Positions 5,860 to 12,461 of a DNA stretch of 12,473 nt are shown piece after piece. Numbering within the stretch: position 1 is the first letter of the stretch; every line of letters starts with the position of its first letter. Below the pieces are notes generated by a model, which did not search any database, was not told where the DNA came from, and saw only the letters and a list, made by a program, of their open reading frames with translations. The translations under genes were made by a program, and so were the position numbers. Source of the stretch: an uncultured Campylobacter sp. (GTDB lineage Bacteria; Campylobacterota; Campylobacteria; Campylobacterales; Campylobacteraceae); the NCBI GenBank assembly GCA_900772495.1, contig CAAHEJ010000096.1, forward strand, positions 1 to 12,473, read 5' to 3'.

Positions 5860-6708
5860 ATGCAAAAACTCAAAAAACTACGCACATTTAGCGAGTCTTG
5901 GACGGGGACGATTATCATCGTTTTGCTTGTGATTTTTTTCTTTATCCAAGCCTTTACGATACCCAGCGGCTCGATGAAAAACACGCTTTTAGTGGGGGAT
6001 TTTTTGTTTGTGAAAAAATTCAGCTATGGCATTCCAACGCCGCACATTCCGTGGATAGAAGTGCCTGTGCTGCCTGATTTTAACAAAGATGGGCATTTGA
6101 TAAGCGGAGAGGGACCAAAACGCGGTGATATAGTTGTTTTTCGCAGCCCGCAAAACACAAAGGTTCATTTCGTCAAGCGTTGCGTAGCCAAAGGCGGCGA
6201 TGAAGTGCTGGTGAGCGGGGCTACGCTCTTTGTGCGTATGAGCGAGGGCGATGAGTATATGAGGGCGAATTTCGCCGACAAAATCGCACTTATCGAGGGG
6301 CGCACCTTTGTCAAAGAGCCTTACAATCAAAAAGGCATACACAACGATGAGCGTGTAGATATGGAGAGAGTGTATTTAGAGCAGCTTATAAACGACAGCT
6401 TTGCGATGCAGCCTGTGTTTGTGAAAGGTTTTGGCGACATAAGTGCGAGTGGAGGCAACGCCTACTACTTTAAAGTGCCTGAAAATGAGTATTTTATGAT
6501 GGGCGACAACCGCGACCACAGCTCAGACAGCAGGTATTGGGGTTCTGTGCCTTACAAACTCATCGTTGGAACGCCGTGGTTTTCATACTTTTCGTGGGAC
6601 GAGAAATTTAACATTCGCTGGGAGCGCATAGGACGGCTCGTGCAGACTTTGCAAGATGATGAAAGCCTGATACACGAGGATTTGAGCGAAATCGGAGCGT
6701 TGGAGTAG
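5860..6708 (+). CDS. lepB: signal peptidase I
   Basis: This inner-membrane serine protease cleaves signal peptides of Sec-exported proteins at the periplasmic face. The 282-residue protein has one N-terminal helix (about 16-32, TGTIIIVLLVIFFFIQAF). The catalytic serine follows in IPSGSMKNTLLVGDFLFVKK (Ser38), the general base is Lys106 in VHFVKRCVA, and the family box GDNRDHSSDSRYWG is at 215-228. A longer insertion (about 120-200) between the lysine and the GDNRD box resembles other Gram-negative LepB. The ATG at 5860 is preferred over the in-frame TTG at 5824, because GGCAAAAGGAAAGG precedes it and the extra 12 residues (charged, before the helix) lack family support. It follows folD, a pairing also expected in Campylobacter. 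The products it serves here include the cytochrome and the outer-membrane protein. Confidence 0.95.
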   Translation: MQKLKKLRTFSESWTGTIIIVLLVIFFFIQAFTIPSGSMKNTLLVGDFLFVKKFSYGIPTPHIPWIEVPVLPDFNKDGHLISGEGPKRGDIVVFRSPQNTKVHFVKRCVAKGGDEVLVSGATLFVRMSEGDEYMRANFADKIALIEGRTFVKEPYNQKGIHNDERVDMERVYLEQLINDSFAMQPVFVKGFGDISASGGNAYYFKVPENEYFMMGDNRDHSSDSRYWGSVPYKLIVGTPWFSYFSWDEKFNIRWERIGRLVQTLQDDESLIHEDLSEIGALE

Positions 6709-6786
6709 GGCGCTAGCGTGAATTTGTGCACTCAAAGTAAGAAAATTTCGCAAAAGTTTAACTTTATGGCTTTTGGTTGGTAATTT

Positions 6787-6797
6787 TTGACTACAAT
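6787..6797 (+). promoter_or_regulatory. extended -10 promoter for the transferase-GDPD gene
   Basis: TTTTTGACTACAAT contains a TACAAT box at 6792-6797 directly after a T-run. It predicts a start near 6804 and a 25-base leader to the ATG at 6829. It also argues against the in-frame TTG at 6787 as a start codon, since that codon would lie upstream of the transcript start. Confidence 0.55.
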
Positions 6798-6828
6798 CAA
6801 AGGCAAATTTTTAAAACACAGGACAAAA

Positions 6829-9348
6829 ATGGCTTTAAATTCTAAATTCCACGCTCTTTTTAAAAGCTTGCAAACAAAACTTTTGTCGCTTAAAAGCTTT
6901 TTCGCAAAGGGTGACAAACTCACGCTCATTGATGCTAAATTTCTTGGCATTGTCTTTCTTTGCACCCTGTTTTACGCATTTTCAAATATCGATGATTTCA
7001 TAACGCATTTATTTGAAGGCTTTTTGTGGAATTTTGCCGTATTTTTCGTGCTTTTTTATGCTTGCTCTTTTTTGGGCGATAAGGTTTTTAGGATTGTGCG
7101 AAGTATGATTTTTTGGCTTGTTTGCGCTGTTTGTCTCATCAACGCCTTTTTGCTGATTAATTTTGATGGCTTGCTTGATTCTGATTCTTTTCAAATTTTT
7201 CTCGCCACCAACACGCGCGAAGCAAGCGAATTCATCGCTATGTATGCTAACGCTAAAACGCTTTTAGCCCTTTTTTCCATCATCGCTGTGAGTCTTTTGG
7301 CGTGGCTTTTTAAATTTTCGTTTGAGCTTTCTAAAAGATTTTGCGCCTTGTTTGCGGGCGTTTGTCTTGTCGTTTTGGCGCAAAATATCATCAAATCAAG
7401 CTTTCAAAACTCAACTCAAAAAACACAGCTTTTTCACACGGCACAGGTTTTAAGTCAGGGCGTGCAACAACAAAATGATTTCATCAAGGCTTACAAAGAG
7501 CTTGATGAAAATATGAGCGCAATGCTTGCTCAAAAGCTAGCTAGTGATAAAAATTCAATATTATCCAAATCCTATATCTCTCAAAAAAATAAAATTCCAA
7601 AAATCATTCTCATCATCGGCGAAAGCACTCAACGCAATTATATGCAAATTTATGGCTATGATTTGCCTACTACACCGCACTTAAATGAGCTTGTTAAAAG
7701 TAAAAATTTGTTTGTTTTTGATGATATTATTTCCCCGCAAACACACACCGCATTTGTGCTTGATAAACTTTTAACCTTTGCAAACTACGAAAACAATGCT
7801 ACCACGCCTTGGTATCATCAAATGAATCTTATCGATGCGATGAATTTGCTGGATTATAAAAGCTTTTGGCTTAGCAATCAAGAGCAAATTTCTGTGTGGA
7901 ACAATGTCGCCGAAGTCATCGCCAAAAGGGCAAGCGTTCAGCACTTTTCAAACACAGCTTTTAGTGGTGGCTCTAATGCCAAAGATGAAATTTTATTGCA
8001 AATGTTTGATGAGCTAAAAAGCAAAATAAATACGAAAGAAAATCAATTTATCATCTTTCATTTAATGGGGACACACGAAGCTTATGCAAAGCGTTATCCT
8101 GAAGAATATGAGAAATTTAACACTCAAATGATGAGAGAAAAGGGGCTTGATAAATTTTACAAAAGCGACAAAAGGCTCAATGACTCACAGCTTAAAACAC
8201 GCACAGAGTATGCAAATGCTGTGCTTTATAATGATTTTGTAGTGAGTAAAATCATACAAAAATTCAAAGATGATGATGCCATAGTGTTTTATCTTAGCGA
8301 CCACGGCGATGAAGTTTATGATTATCGTAATTTTTCTGGGCATACTTGGAACTATGTATCGCGTTTTATGGTGGAAATCCCTTTTATGATTTATATGAGC
8401 GATACCTTTAAAAAACGCCATCCAAACATAGTAAAAAAGGTAAAAATGGCGCAGCACAAGCCTTTTATGAGCGATAATCTTATGCACGCTCTTTTTGATT
8501 TGTTGGACATTAAATGCGTGGAGCTTGACAAGGCTTTAAGTCCTTTTAACAACAAATACAACACTTCTAGGGCTAGAATGGTAGGCGGCAAGGACTATGA
8601 CAAAGAGCTTAAAGAGCCTGAACTTGGCTTTATCGTGCCTGATAAGATTTATCTGCACCGCACGGACGAGCCAAAAAAGGTGGAGGATTTTTTCGGTTTG
8701 TATCAAAATTTTGAGATAGATGTTCATTTTTTTGACGATGAAATGGCGCAAAATGCGGGCAAAAATGCGCCGTATTTTGATGTGGGACACGATGGGTTAA
8801 AACACTCAATAGGGCTAAATTTAAAAGAAATGCTCGCGCTCATTCGGCAAAAAGATGATGAATTTAAGGCAAAAGCCTTGCCAAAGCAAATCAAAACAAG
8901 GGCAAAAATTTGGCTGGATTTTAAGAATTTAAGCGACAAAAACGCCAAACAAGCTTTGCAAGAGCTTATCAAAGTTTGCAAGCAAACGCGCTTTAAACAC
9001 GGCGATATCATCGTAGAAAGTGGCGATTACAAGGCGTTGTCGGCGTTTAAGAAAGCTGGCTTTTACACAAGCTACTATGTGCCTTACTATGATGAAACCT
9101 TGTTAAAAACAAACGAGCAAGAAAGGGCAAAGATAAGTGCTGAGCTACGCGCCATAGCAGCAAGCGGTGCGGTAAATGCGCTGTCTTTTCCGCATTATCT
9201 TTATGAATTTATCAAATCTTTGGGGCTTAAATGCGACTTGCTGACTTGGAATGATGGCAAGAGTTGGAGAGAAAACACAGCTGAAAAGACATTTAGCGAC
9301 TCTCAAATCAAAGTTATCCTTGCTGGCGAAAAGGGCGAGTATCGATAA
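6829..9348 (+). CDS. EptA/EptC-type phosphoethanolamine transferase fused to GDPD-like domain
   Basis: The 839-residue protein has three regions. Residues about 35-200 hold five transmembrane helices, as in EptA/EptC. Residues about 255-590 are a periplasmic sulfatase-fold transferase with ILIIGEST (acceptor Thr267, metal Glu265), HLMGTHEAY (His416), LSDHGDEVYD (Asp491, His492) and SGHTW (His505). Such enzymes move phosphoethanolamine from phosphatidylethanolamine to lipid A or other surface targets and modulate resistance to cationic peptides. Residues about 605-835 form an extra domain with HR (610-611), EID (629-631), VGHD (His654) and WLDFKN (Asp697, Lys699). These are the canonical HR-ExD-HD motifs of glycerophosphodiester phosphodiesterases. 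Usual EptA/EptC proteins stop near 500-550 residues, so this is a fusion. The ATG at 6829 has ACAGGA upstream, and the TTG at 6787 lies inside the promoter. The natural target is unknown. There is no trace of a frameshift. Confidence 0.85.
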   Translation: MALNSKFHALFKSLQTKLLSLKSFFAKGDKLTLIDAKFLGIVFLCTLFYAFSNIDDFITHLFEGFLWNFAVFFVLFYACSFLGDKVFRIVRSMIFWLVCAVCLINAFLLINFDGLLDSDSFQIFLATNTREASEFIAMYANAKTLLALFSIIAVSLLAWLFKFSFELSKRFCALFAGVCLVVLAQNIIKSSFQNSTQKTQLFHTAQVLSQGVQQQNDFIKAYKELDENMSAMLAQKLASDKNSILSKSYISQKNKIPKIILIIGESTQRNYMQIYGYDLPTTPHLNELVKSKNLFVFDDIISPQTHTAFVLDKLLTFANYENNATTPWYHQMNLIDAMNLLDYKSFWLSNQEQISVWNNVAEVIAKRASVQHFSNTAFSGGSNAKDEILLQMFDELKSKINTKENQFIIFHLMGTHEAYAKRYPEEYEKFNTQMMREKGLDKFYKSDKRLNDSQLKTRTEYANAVLYNDFVVSKIIQKFKDDDAIVFYLSDHGDEVYDYRNFSGHTWNYVSRFMVEIPFMIYMSDTFKKRHPNIVKKVKMAQHKPFMSDNLMHALFDLLDIKCVELDKALSPFNNKYNTSRARMVGGKDYDKELKEPELGFIVPDKIYLHRTDEPKKVEDFFGLYQNFEIDVHFFDDEMAQNAGKNAPYFDVGHDGLKHSIGLNLKEMLALIRQKDDEFKAKALPKQIKTRAKIWLDFKNLSDKNAKQALQELIKVCKQTRFKHGDIIVESGDYKALSAFKKAGFYTSYYVPYYDETLLKTNEQERAKISAELRAIAASGAVNALSFPHYLYEFIKSLGLKCDLLTWNDGKSWRENTAEKTFSDSQIKVILAGEKGEYR

Positions 9349-9544
9349 GGCTAAATTTGCTTGAATGCTGTGAGATTGGCTTTTTAAAAGGTGTTGATAG
9401 AGCTTAGCTTATATTTAAAGCGTTTAAAAAAGAGTTTGAATGAGTTTTAACGCAAAAAAAGATTTAAATTTATAAAAAAGCAAGACACAAAATGCTTAAA
9501 TTTAGGGCTTTTAAAAAGGTAAAATTAAAGATAAAAAGCAAAGT

Positions 9545-9568
9545 AGGGCGAAAATCTAAATCCGCCCT
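9545..9568. terminator. bidirectional terminator between transferase and OMP genes
   Basis: AGGGCG (9545-9550) and CGCCCT (9563-9568) form a 6-bp G+C-rich stem with a 12-base loop in otherwise A+T-rich DNA. On the plus strand TGTTTT follows. On the minus strand ACTTTGCTTTTT follows. It lies 16 bases beyond the stop codon of the outer-membrane gene and can serve both convergent genes. The rest of the 235-bp gap shows nothing clear. Confidence 0.6.
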
Positions 9569-9583
9569 TGTTTTCACAAATGC

Positions 9584-10171
9584 TTAAAAAGAGTAAATAT
9601 AGCGAACGCCTACTTGATAAGGCTGTGTAACCTTGAAAGTGAGGTTGTTTGCGGTAGCTTCTTGACTCAAAAGTCCAAAACGGCTATAAATTTCTAAGCT
9701 GTGGTTGGCGTATGATTGCGCTCTTAAACCTAAATTTATGCCTAAATCAAAGCCTTTTGGCTTGGTTTCACCTAAGCCACCGCCTGAAATGTCGTGATTG
9801 ATATAGCCAAGTGCCAAACCAACGAACGCGCCGTATTCCATAGAGTTGTCAAGGGCGAAATTAAAGAGCGCATCGCCGTTGAGATAGAAATTTATCGTCT
9901 TAATGTCGGGGTTGTTGTCTCCTTTGGTGTATTTTGTGCCAAAATCCAAAGTGGCGTAGTATCTCATACCCATATTTGAGCTTAAAATCTCCTTGTAACC
10001 GCCGAGAAATCCATATCGAAAGCCTGTGTAACTACCAGATGAGAGTGTGCCTGTGGGTTTGGCTGCGCCATAGCCGACATTAAAGCCGAGCAATACGCCT
10101 GATTCTTCTGCCACAGCTGCACTTGTCATCAATGCGGAGGCTAGGGCTACGCTTGTGAGAACTTTTTTCAT
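9584..10171 (-). CDS. outer-membrane beta-barrel protein
   Basis: The 195-residue protein begins with a classic signal peptide (MKKVLTSVALASALMTSAAVA, cleavage before Glu22) that LepB could remove. The mature part alternates polar and hydrophobic residues in short strands with Gly- and Asn-rich turns (GVLLGFNVGYG, TGFRYGFLGGYKE, MRYYATLDFGTKY, AFVGLALGYI, LGINLGLRAQ, YQVGVRYIYSF). It ends in Phe, the outer-membrane sorting signal read by BamA. The size fits an 8-stranded barrel of the Helicobacter/Campylobacter small OMP group (HP_OMP- or OmpA-barrel-like). No peptidoglycan-binding domain is present. The ATG at 10171 has AAAGGACAAG before it. The role (adhesion, stability or immune interaction) cannot be told. 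It is convergent with the transferase gene and divergent from xerH. Confidence 0.82.
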   Translation of the reverse strand: MKKVLTSVALASALMTSAAVAEESGVLLGFNVGYGAAKPTGTLSSGSYTGFRYGFLGGYKEILSSNMGMRYYATLDFGTKYTKGDNNPDIKTINFYLNGDALFNFALDNSMEYGAFVGLALGYINHDISGGGLGETKPKGFDLGINLGLRAQSYANHSLEIYSRFGLLSQEATANNLTFKVTQPYQVGVRYIYSF

Positions 10172-10203
10172 ATCTTGTCCTTTAAATTTAATTTCAAAAT
10201 GCT

Positions 10204-10209
10204 ATTTTA
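10204..10209 (-). promoter_or_regulatory. -10 box for the outer-membrane protein gene
   Basis: On the minus strand this reads TAAAAT within TTTTTTAAGATAAAATAGC, giving a start near 10197 and a leader of about 26 bases. Confidence 0.45.
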
Positions 10210-10257
10210 TCTTAAAAAACTTATATTAAGGTAAATGAACGCGAGAAAGAATAGGGC

Positions 10258-10305
10258 GATAAAATGATAAATTTTTATTATCAAAAAAAGATAAATTTTG
10301 ATAAT
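10258..10305. promoter_or_regulatory. cluster of GATAA half-sites (Fur-box-like)
   Basis: Five GATAA/TTATC half-sites occur within 47 bp: 10258, 10266, 10278 (inverted), 10290 and 10300, spaced 8, 12, 12 and 10 bp. The right part forms a perfect 10-bp inverted repeat, ATTATCAAAA (10277-10286) and TTTTGATAAT (10296-10305). Fur-family operators are built from overlapping GATAAT-type units, so this may be a metal-regulated operator. It begins about 50 bp upstream of the -10 box of the outer-membrane gene. A+T-rich DNA produces such words by chance, so this is an inference. Confidence 0.35.
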
Positions 10306-10509
10306 TTTTCAAAACTAAATTTTTGCTGATTTTAAATTTTCACTCCAAAAGCTCAAAAATTTACGCTGAAAAAGACAAAGAAAATTCATCAAAAATTCAC
10401 GCTAAATTTCGTGGATAAGTTCAAATCACCCAAAAGGTAAAATGCTTTAAAGCTCTATATAATAAGATTTTATAATGATGAAAAGCGGGGGATTGTGTAA
10501 AAAGTATAA

Positions 10510-10537
10510 AAGTTTGAAAATTATAGTTTTCAATATA
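10510..10537. other. candidate dif (difH) chromosome-resolution site
   Basis: The site has the tyrosine-recombinase layout of two 11-bp arms around a 6-bp centre: AAGTTTGAAAA (10510-10520), TTATAG (10521-10526), TTTTCAATATA (10527-10537). The inner seven positions of the arms (TTGAAAA/TTTTCAA) are exact inverted copies, and the outer ends diverge, as in natural dif sites. It lies about 255 bp upstream of xerH. A dif site near its recombinase gene is known for some single-recombinase Xer systems. I did not match it against a reference difH sequence. The surrounding DNA (10306-10660) is otherwise without a credible gene. It contains a TATAAT at 10458-10463 and another at 10471-10476. Confidence 0.5.
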
Positions 10538-10677
10538 AAATAATAAAATTCAGCTCATTTTACCTTAACGCACATTTTTATATGTCAAAATTCAGTTTAG
10601 TTTTAGATTTATTTTTAAAGGTAATTTGTATTTTTTCTTTAAAAAATGAATTAAATTTTTAAAAATCATTTCGCCAC

Positions 10678-10701
10678 TTTAACTTTCTTTTTAACTTCCT
10701 T
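10678..10701. repeat. 12-bp tandem direct repeat upstream of xerH
   Basis: TTTAACTTTCTT (10678-10689) is followed immediately by TTTAACTTCCTT (10690-10701), 11 of 12 bases identical, then AAATTT. It occupies the -20 to -40 zone of the xerH promoter, where a bound protein would affect transcription. It is a second, weaker candidate for an XerH-binding site. Confidence 0.5.
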
Positions 10702-10716
10702 AAATTTACACAACAA

Positions 10717-10725
10717 TGCTAAAAT
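10717..10725 (+). promoter_or_regulatory. extended -10 promoter of xerH
   Basis: TGCTAAAAT matches an extended -10 element. Transcription would start near 10732, within the inverted-repeat interval, with a leader of about 60 bases to the start codon. Confidence 0.5.
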
Positions 10726-10792
10726 TCAACAAACAAAAAACTATAAAAAGTGGCGACAAAAGACAATATAAGCCCAAAGATAAGGAAATATG

Positions 10793-11860
10793 ATGAAATA
10801 CCCACTTGACTGTGAGCCAAATTTTAGCGACTCCCTACTCTTTTGGCTGTGCCGTTATGTGAAATTCAAGCTCAACTCGCTTTCAAACAAGGAGCTAAAA
10901 AGCCCACAAGAGCTAGCACAGGTGAATTTCGCCCTTTCAAAAGGTGCAAAACACATTGACGAGCTAGATGCCCTTGTGAAAAAAGCCCGCAATGCTGGGC
11001 TTATCGGCGTAAATACCTACTTCAACCCACTGAAAAAACTTTATGAATACCTTATTTTATACAAGCTACACTCGATGACACAGATAGATGAGGAGTTGCT
11101 CATTGAGATTTTGGCGAGCATTACGGCATCTTTGTCAGATGCGAGTAAGAAAAACTACCGCATAGCCGTGATAAACTTTTTTGACTTTTTAGACAAACAA
11201 AACGAAGAGGACGGCAAAGCCCATTTGTTCGACATACAGCTTAAAAGCTGGGCGGGAGTTATGGGCGCAAAAGGCACGAAACTGCCTGAATTTATGAGCG
11301 AGGATGAGCTTAAAAAATTCCTTGACGGCGTGGAAAATGCGGACTTTAAGGCAAACACCACGCGCAACAAGCTCATCATCAAAATCATCATCTTTACAGG
11401 TATCCGTGTGAGCGAGGCTATCGGCATAAAGCTTGGCGACATTAGCGAGGAAAACGACTTGTATATTATCCGCATACGCGCAAAAGGCAACAAATACCGC
11501 ATTGTGATGATAAAAAAAGAGCTTATAAAAGATTTGCTGAATAATATCTCCATCAACTACGCCAACAAAGACAGCTACCTTTTCATCAACAAAAAAGGAA
11601 CACCGCTCACACAGGCTTATGTGAGCCGCATAGTCGAGCAAATACTCTTTAAATCAGGCATTCGCAAGCAAAAAAACGGCGCACATATGCTCCGCCACAC
11701 CTTTGCCACCCTACTCTACAAGAAACAAAAGGATTTAGTGCTAGTTCAAGAGGCTCTAGGACACGCAAGCCTTAACACTTCGCGCATTTACACGCACTTT
11801 GACAGCGACAAACTCAAACTCGCCGCGCAAGTGGCACAGGATTTGAGCGAAAACAAGTGA
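10793..11860 (+). CDS. xerH: XerH tyrosine recombinase (chromosome dimer resolution)
   Basis: XerH is the single Xer recombinase of Campylobacter and Helicobacter. It acts at difH with FtsK to resolve chromosome dimers at division. The 355-residue length and opening MKYPLDCEP are as in Campylobacter XerH. The N-terminal core-binding domain (1-150) includes KKARNAGLIGVNTY, shared with Helicobacter XerH. The catalytic domain carries the full set: Arg205 (TGIRVSE), the beta-hairpin lysine (Lys231 or Lys234 in RAKGNKYR), His298 and Arg301 (GAHMLRHTF), His324 (LGHASLNTSR) and nucleophile Tyr333 (RIYTHF). Two ATGs are adjacent. The second (10793) is six bases from AAGGA and is preferred over 10790. 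Being alone behind a repeat-rich region with a dif-like site, it suggests that the window lies in the replication terminus. Confidence 0.96.
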   Translation: MKYPLDCEPNFSDSLLFWLCRYVKFKLNSLSNKELKSPQELAQVNFALSKGAKHIDELDALVKKARNAGLIGVNTYFNPLKKLYEYLILYKLHSMTQIDEELLIEILASITASLSDASKKNYRIAVINFFDFLDKQNEEDGKAHLFDIQLKSWAGVMGAKGTKLPEFMSEDELKKFLDGVENADFKANTTRNKLIIKIIIFTGIRVSEAIGIKLGDISEENDLYIIRIRAKGNKYRIVMIKKELIKDLLNNISINYANKDSYLFINKKGTPLTQAYVSRIVEQILFKSGIRKQKNGAHMLRHTFATLLYKKQKDLVLVQEALGHASLNTSRIYTHFDSDKLKLAAQVAQDLSENK

Positions 11861-11877
11861 ATTTTGGGCATTTTTGC

Positions 11878-12057
11878 TTGTCATTGCAAGAATTTTTATG
11901 AGTGCAAACTTGCGGCAAGCCACGAATTTAGGGATTTATTTTTTACAACTCACCCTAAACCCTTTTTTGCAAAGGGCTTTTGGATTGCCACGCCGTTTTT
12001 TAAACGGCTCGCAATGACAAATCAAGCAAGCGTTCCTACTTTTTCTCGCAATGACAA
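11878..12057. mobile_element. 180-bp inverted-repeat element (MITE/REP-like)
   Basis: The ends TTGTCATTGCAAGAA (11878-11892) and TTCTCGCAATGACAA (12043-12057) are inverted copies with one mismatch in 15. An inner copy, GCTCGCAATGACAA (12007-12020), belongs to a strong stem-loop: GCCGTTT (11992-11998), TTT, AAACGGC (12002-12008), extended by ATTGC/GCAAT outside. The TCATTGCGAG...GGCAATCC theme is a known type of dispersed palindromic repeat in many bacterial genomes. No transposase is present and I see no clear target duplication. A frame running through it (11864-12202) has no start signal and looks non-coding. It begins 17 bases after the xerH stop. Confidence 0.55.
11960..11981 (+). terminator. 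possible terminator downstream of xerH
   Basis: CCCTTT (11960-11965) pairs with AAAGGG (11971-11976) around TTTGC and is followed by CTTTT. It lies inside the repeat element, about 100 bases after the xerH stop, so the element may supply the xerH terminator. The stem is short. Confidence 0.3.
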
Positions 12058-12222
12058 CAATGTTTGCGCCCTACTTTTAAATTTGCTTAAATTCACCTTG
12101 TTTTGTGCTTTGTTTTTTAAATCGCTTAAATTTATCAAAAATTCAAATCTTTTTTTTAAACAAAGCCAAAACAACCCCCTAAAATTTAAACGCAAATTCT
12201 AGCAAAATTTGCAGAAAAAATG

Positions 12223-12228
12223 TATAAT
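12223..12228 (+). promoter_or_regulatory. -10 box upstream of a 26-residue ORF
   Basis: A perfect TATAAT follows GCAGAAAAAATG and precedes the small ORF at 12258 by 30 bp, giving a start near 12235. The DNA between 12058 and 12222 is A+T-rich and shows no other feature. Confidence 0.45.
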
Positions 12229-12257
12229 ATCACTTAAATTTACAAACCGAGAAAGCG

Positions 12258-12338
12258 ATGAAATACCTAGAAATCACAGGCTGTGAGCCTTTGCAGTTAC
12301 TTTACACAAAAAGTCAAAATAAAAATTTAACGCCTTAA
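12258..12338 (+). CDS. possible 26-residue small ORF
   Basis: ATG at 12258, about two bases after GAGAAAG (a weak ribosome binding site), opens a frame of 26 codons beginning MKYLEITGCEPLQLLYTKSQ. It has a consensus -10 box at the right distance and is followed by a strong palindrome at 12376-12398 that could end transcription. The peptide is not hydrophobic and I recognise no family. It may be a genuine small gene, a leader peptide for the next gene, or the decayed start of a longer gene. Confidence 0.3.
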   Translation: MKYLEITGCEPLQLLYTKSQNKNLTP

Positions 12339-12375
12339 AATAGCTAAAATATCAACATTTTTCAAGCAAAAACGC

Positions 12376-12398
12376 TTTTAAAAAAGAGTTTTTTAAAA
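12376..12398. repeat. 10-bp perfect palindrome with 3-base loop
   Basis: TTTTAAAAAA (12376-12385), GAG, TTTTTTAAAA (12389-12398). The arms are perfect inverted copies made only of A and T. On either strand an RNA hairpin ending in a T-run could form, so it may be a weak terminator separating the small ORF from the next gene. Confidence 0.4.
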
Positions 12399-12421
12399 TT
12401 CACACTCACTTCACACAACTT

Positions 12422-12430
12422 TGCTATCAT
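12422..12430 (+). promoter_or_regulatory. extended -10 promoter of the right-edge gene
   Basis: TGCTATCAT fits an extended -10 element. The start would be near 12437, leaving a leader of about 25 bases to the ATG at 12462. Confidence 0.5.
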
Positions 12431-12461
12431 TTCATCGTAACAAAAATTTAAGGAGGGTTCT

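Larger units (their letters stand above)
10671..10756. repeat. 10-bp inverted repeat flanking the xerH promoter
   Basis: TCGCCACTTT (10671-10680) and AAAGTGGCGA (10747-10756) are perfect inverted copies with 66 bp between them. These G+C-containing words stand out in very A+T-rich DNA. The pair brackets the tandem 12-bp repeat and the xerH -10 box. An operator loop or a long-range RNA/DNA hairpin is possible. Confidence 0.55.

Noticed and set aside
6787..6828. Fourteen-residue N-terminal extension of the transferase from a TTG
   Set aside because: The TTG overlaps the -10 promoter sequence, and the ATG at 6829 follows an AGGA motif.
10475..10543. 22-codon plus-strand ORF (ATGATGAAAAGC...) across the dif-like site
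   Set aside because: No ribosome binding site precedes it and it passes through the candidate recombination site. It is likely chance in A+T-rich DNA.
11155..11641. Minus-strand frames of 133 and 150 codons inside xerH
   Set aside because: They are shadows of a fully motif-supported recombinase gene.
11864..12202. 112-codon plus-strand frame after xerH
   Set aside because: It has a non-ATG start with no ribosome binding site and runs through the inverted-repeat element and its hairpin. This is the usual spurious frame of such repeats.
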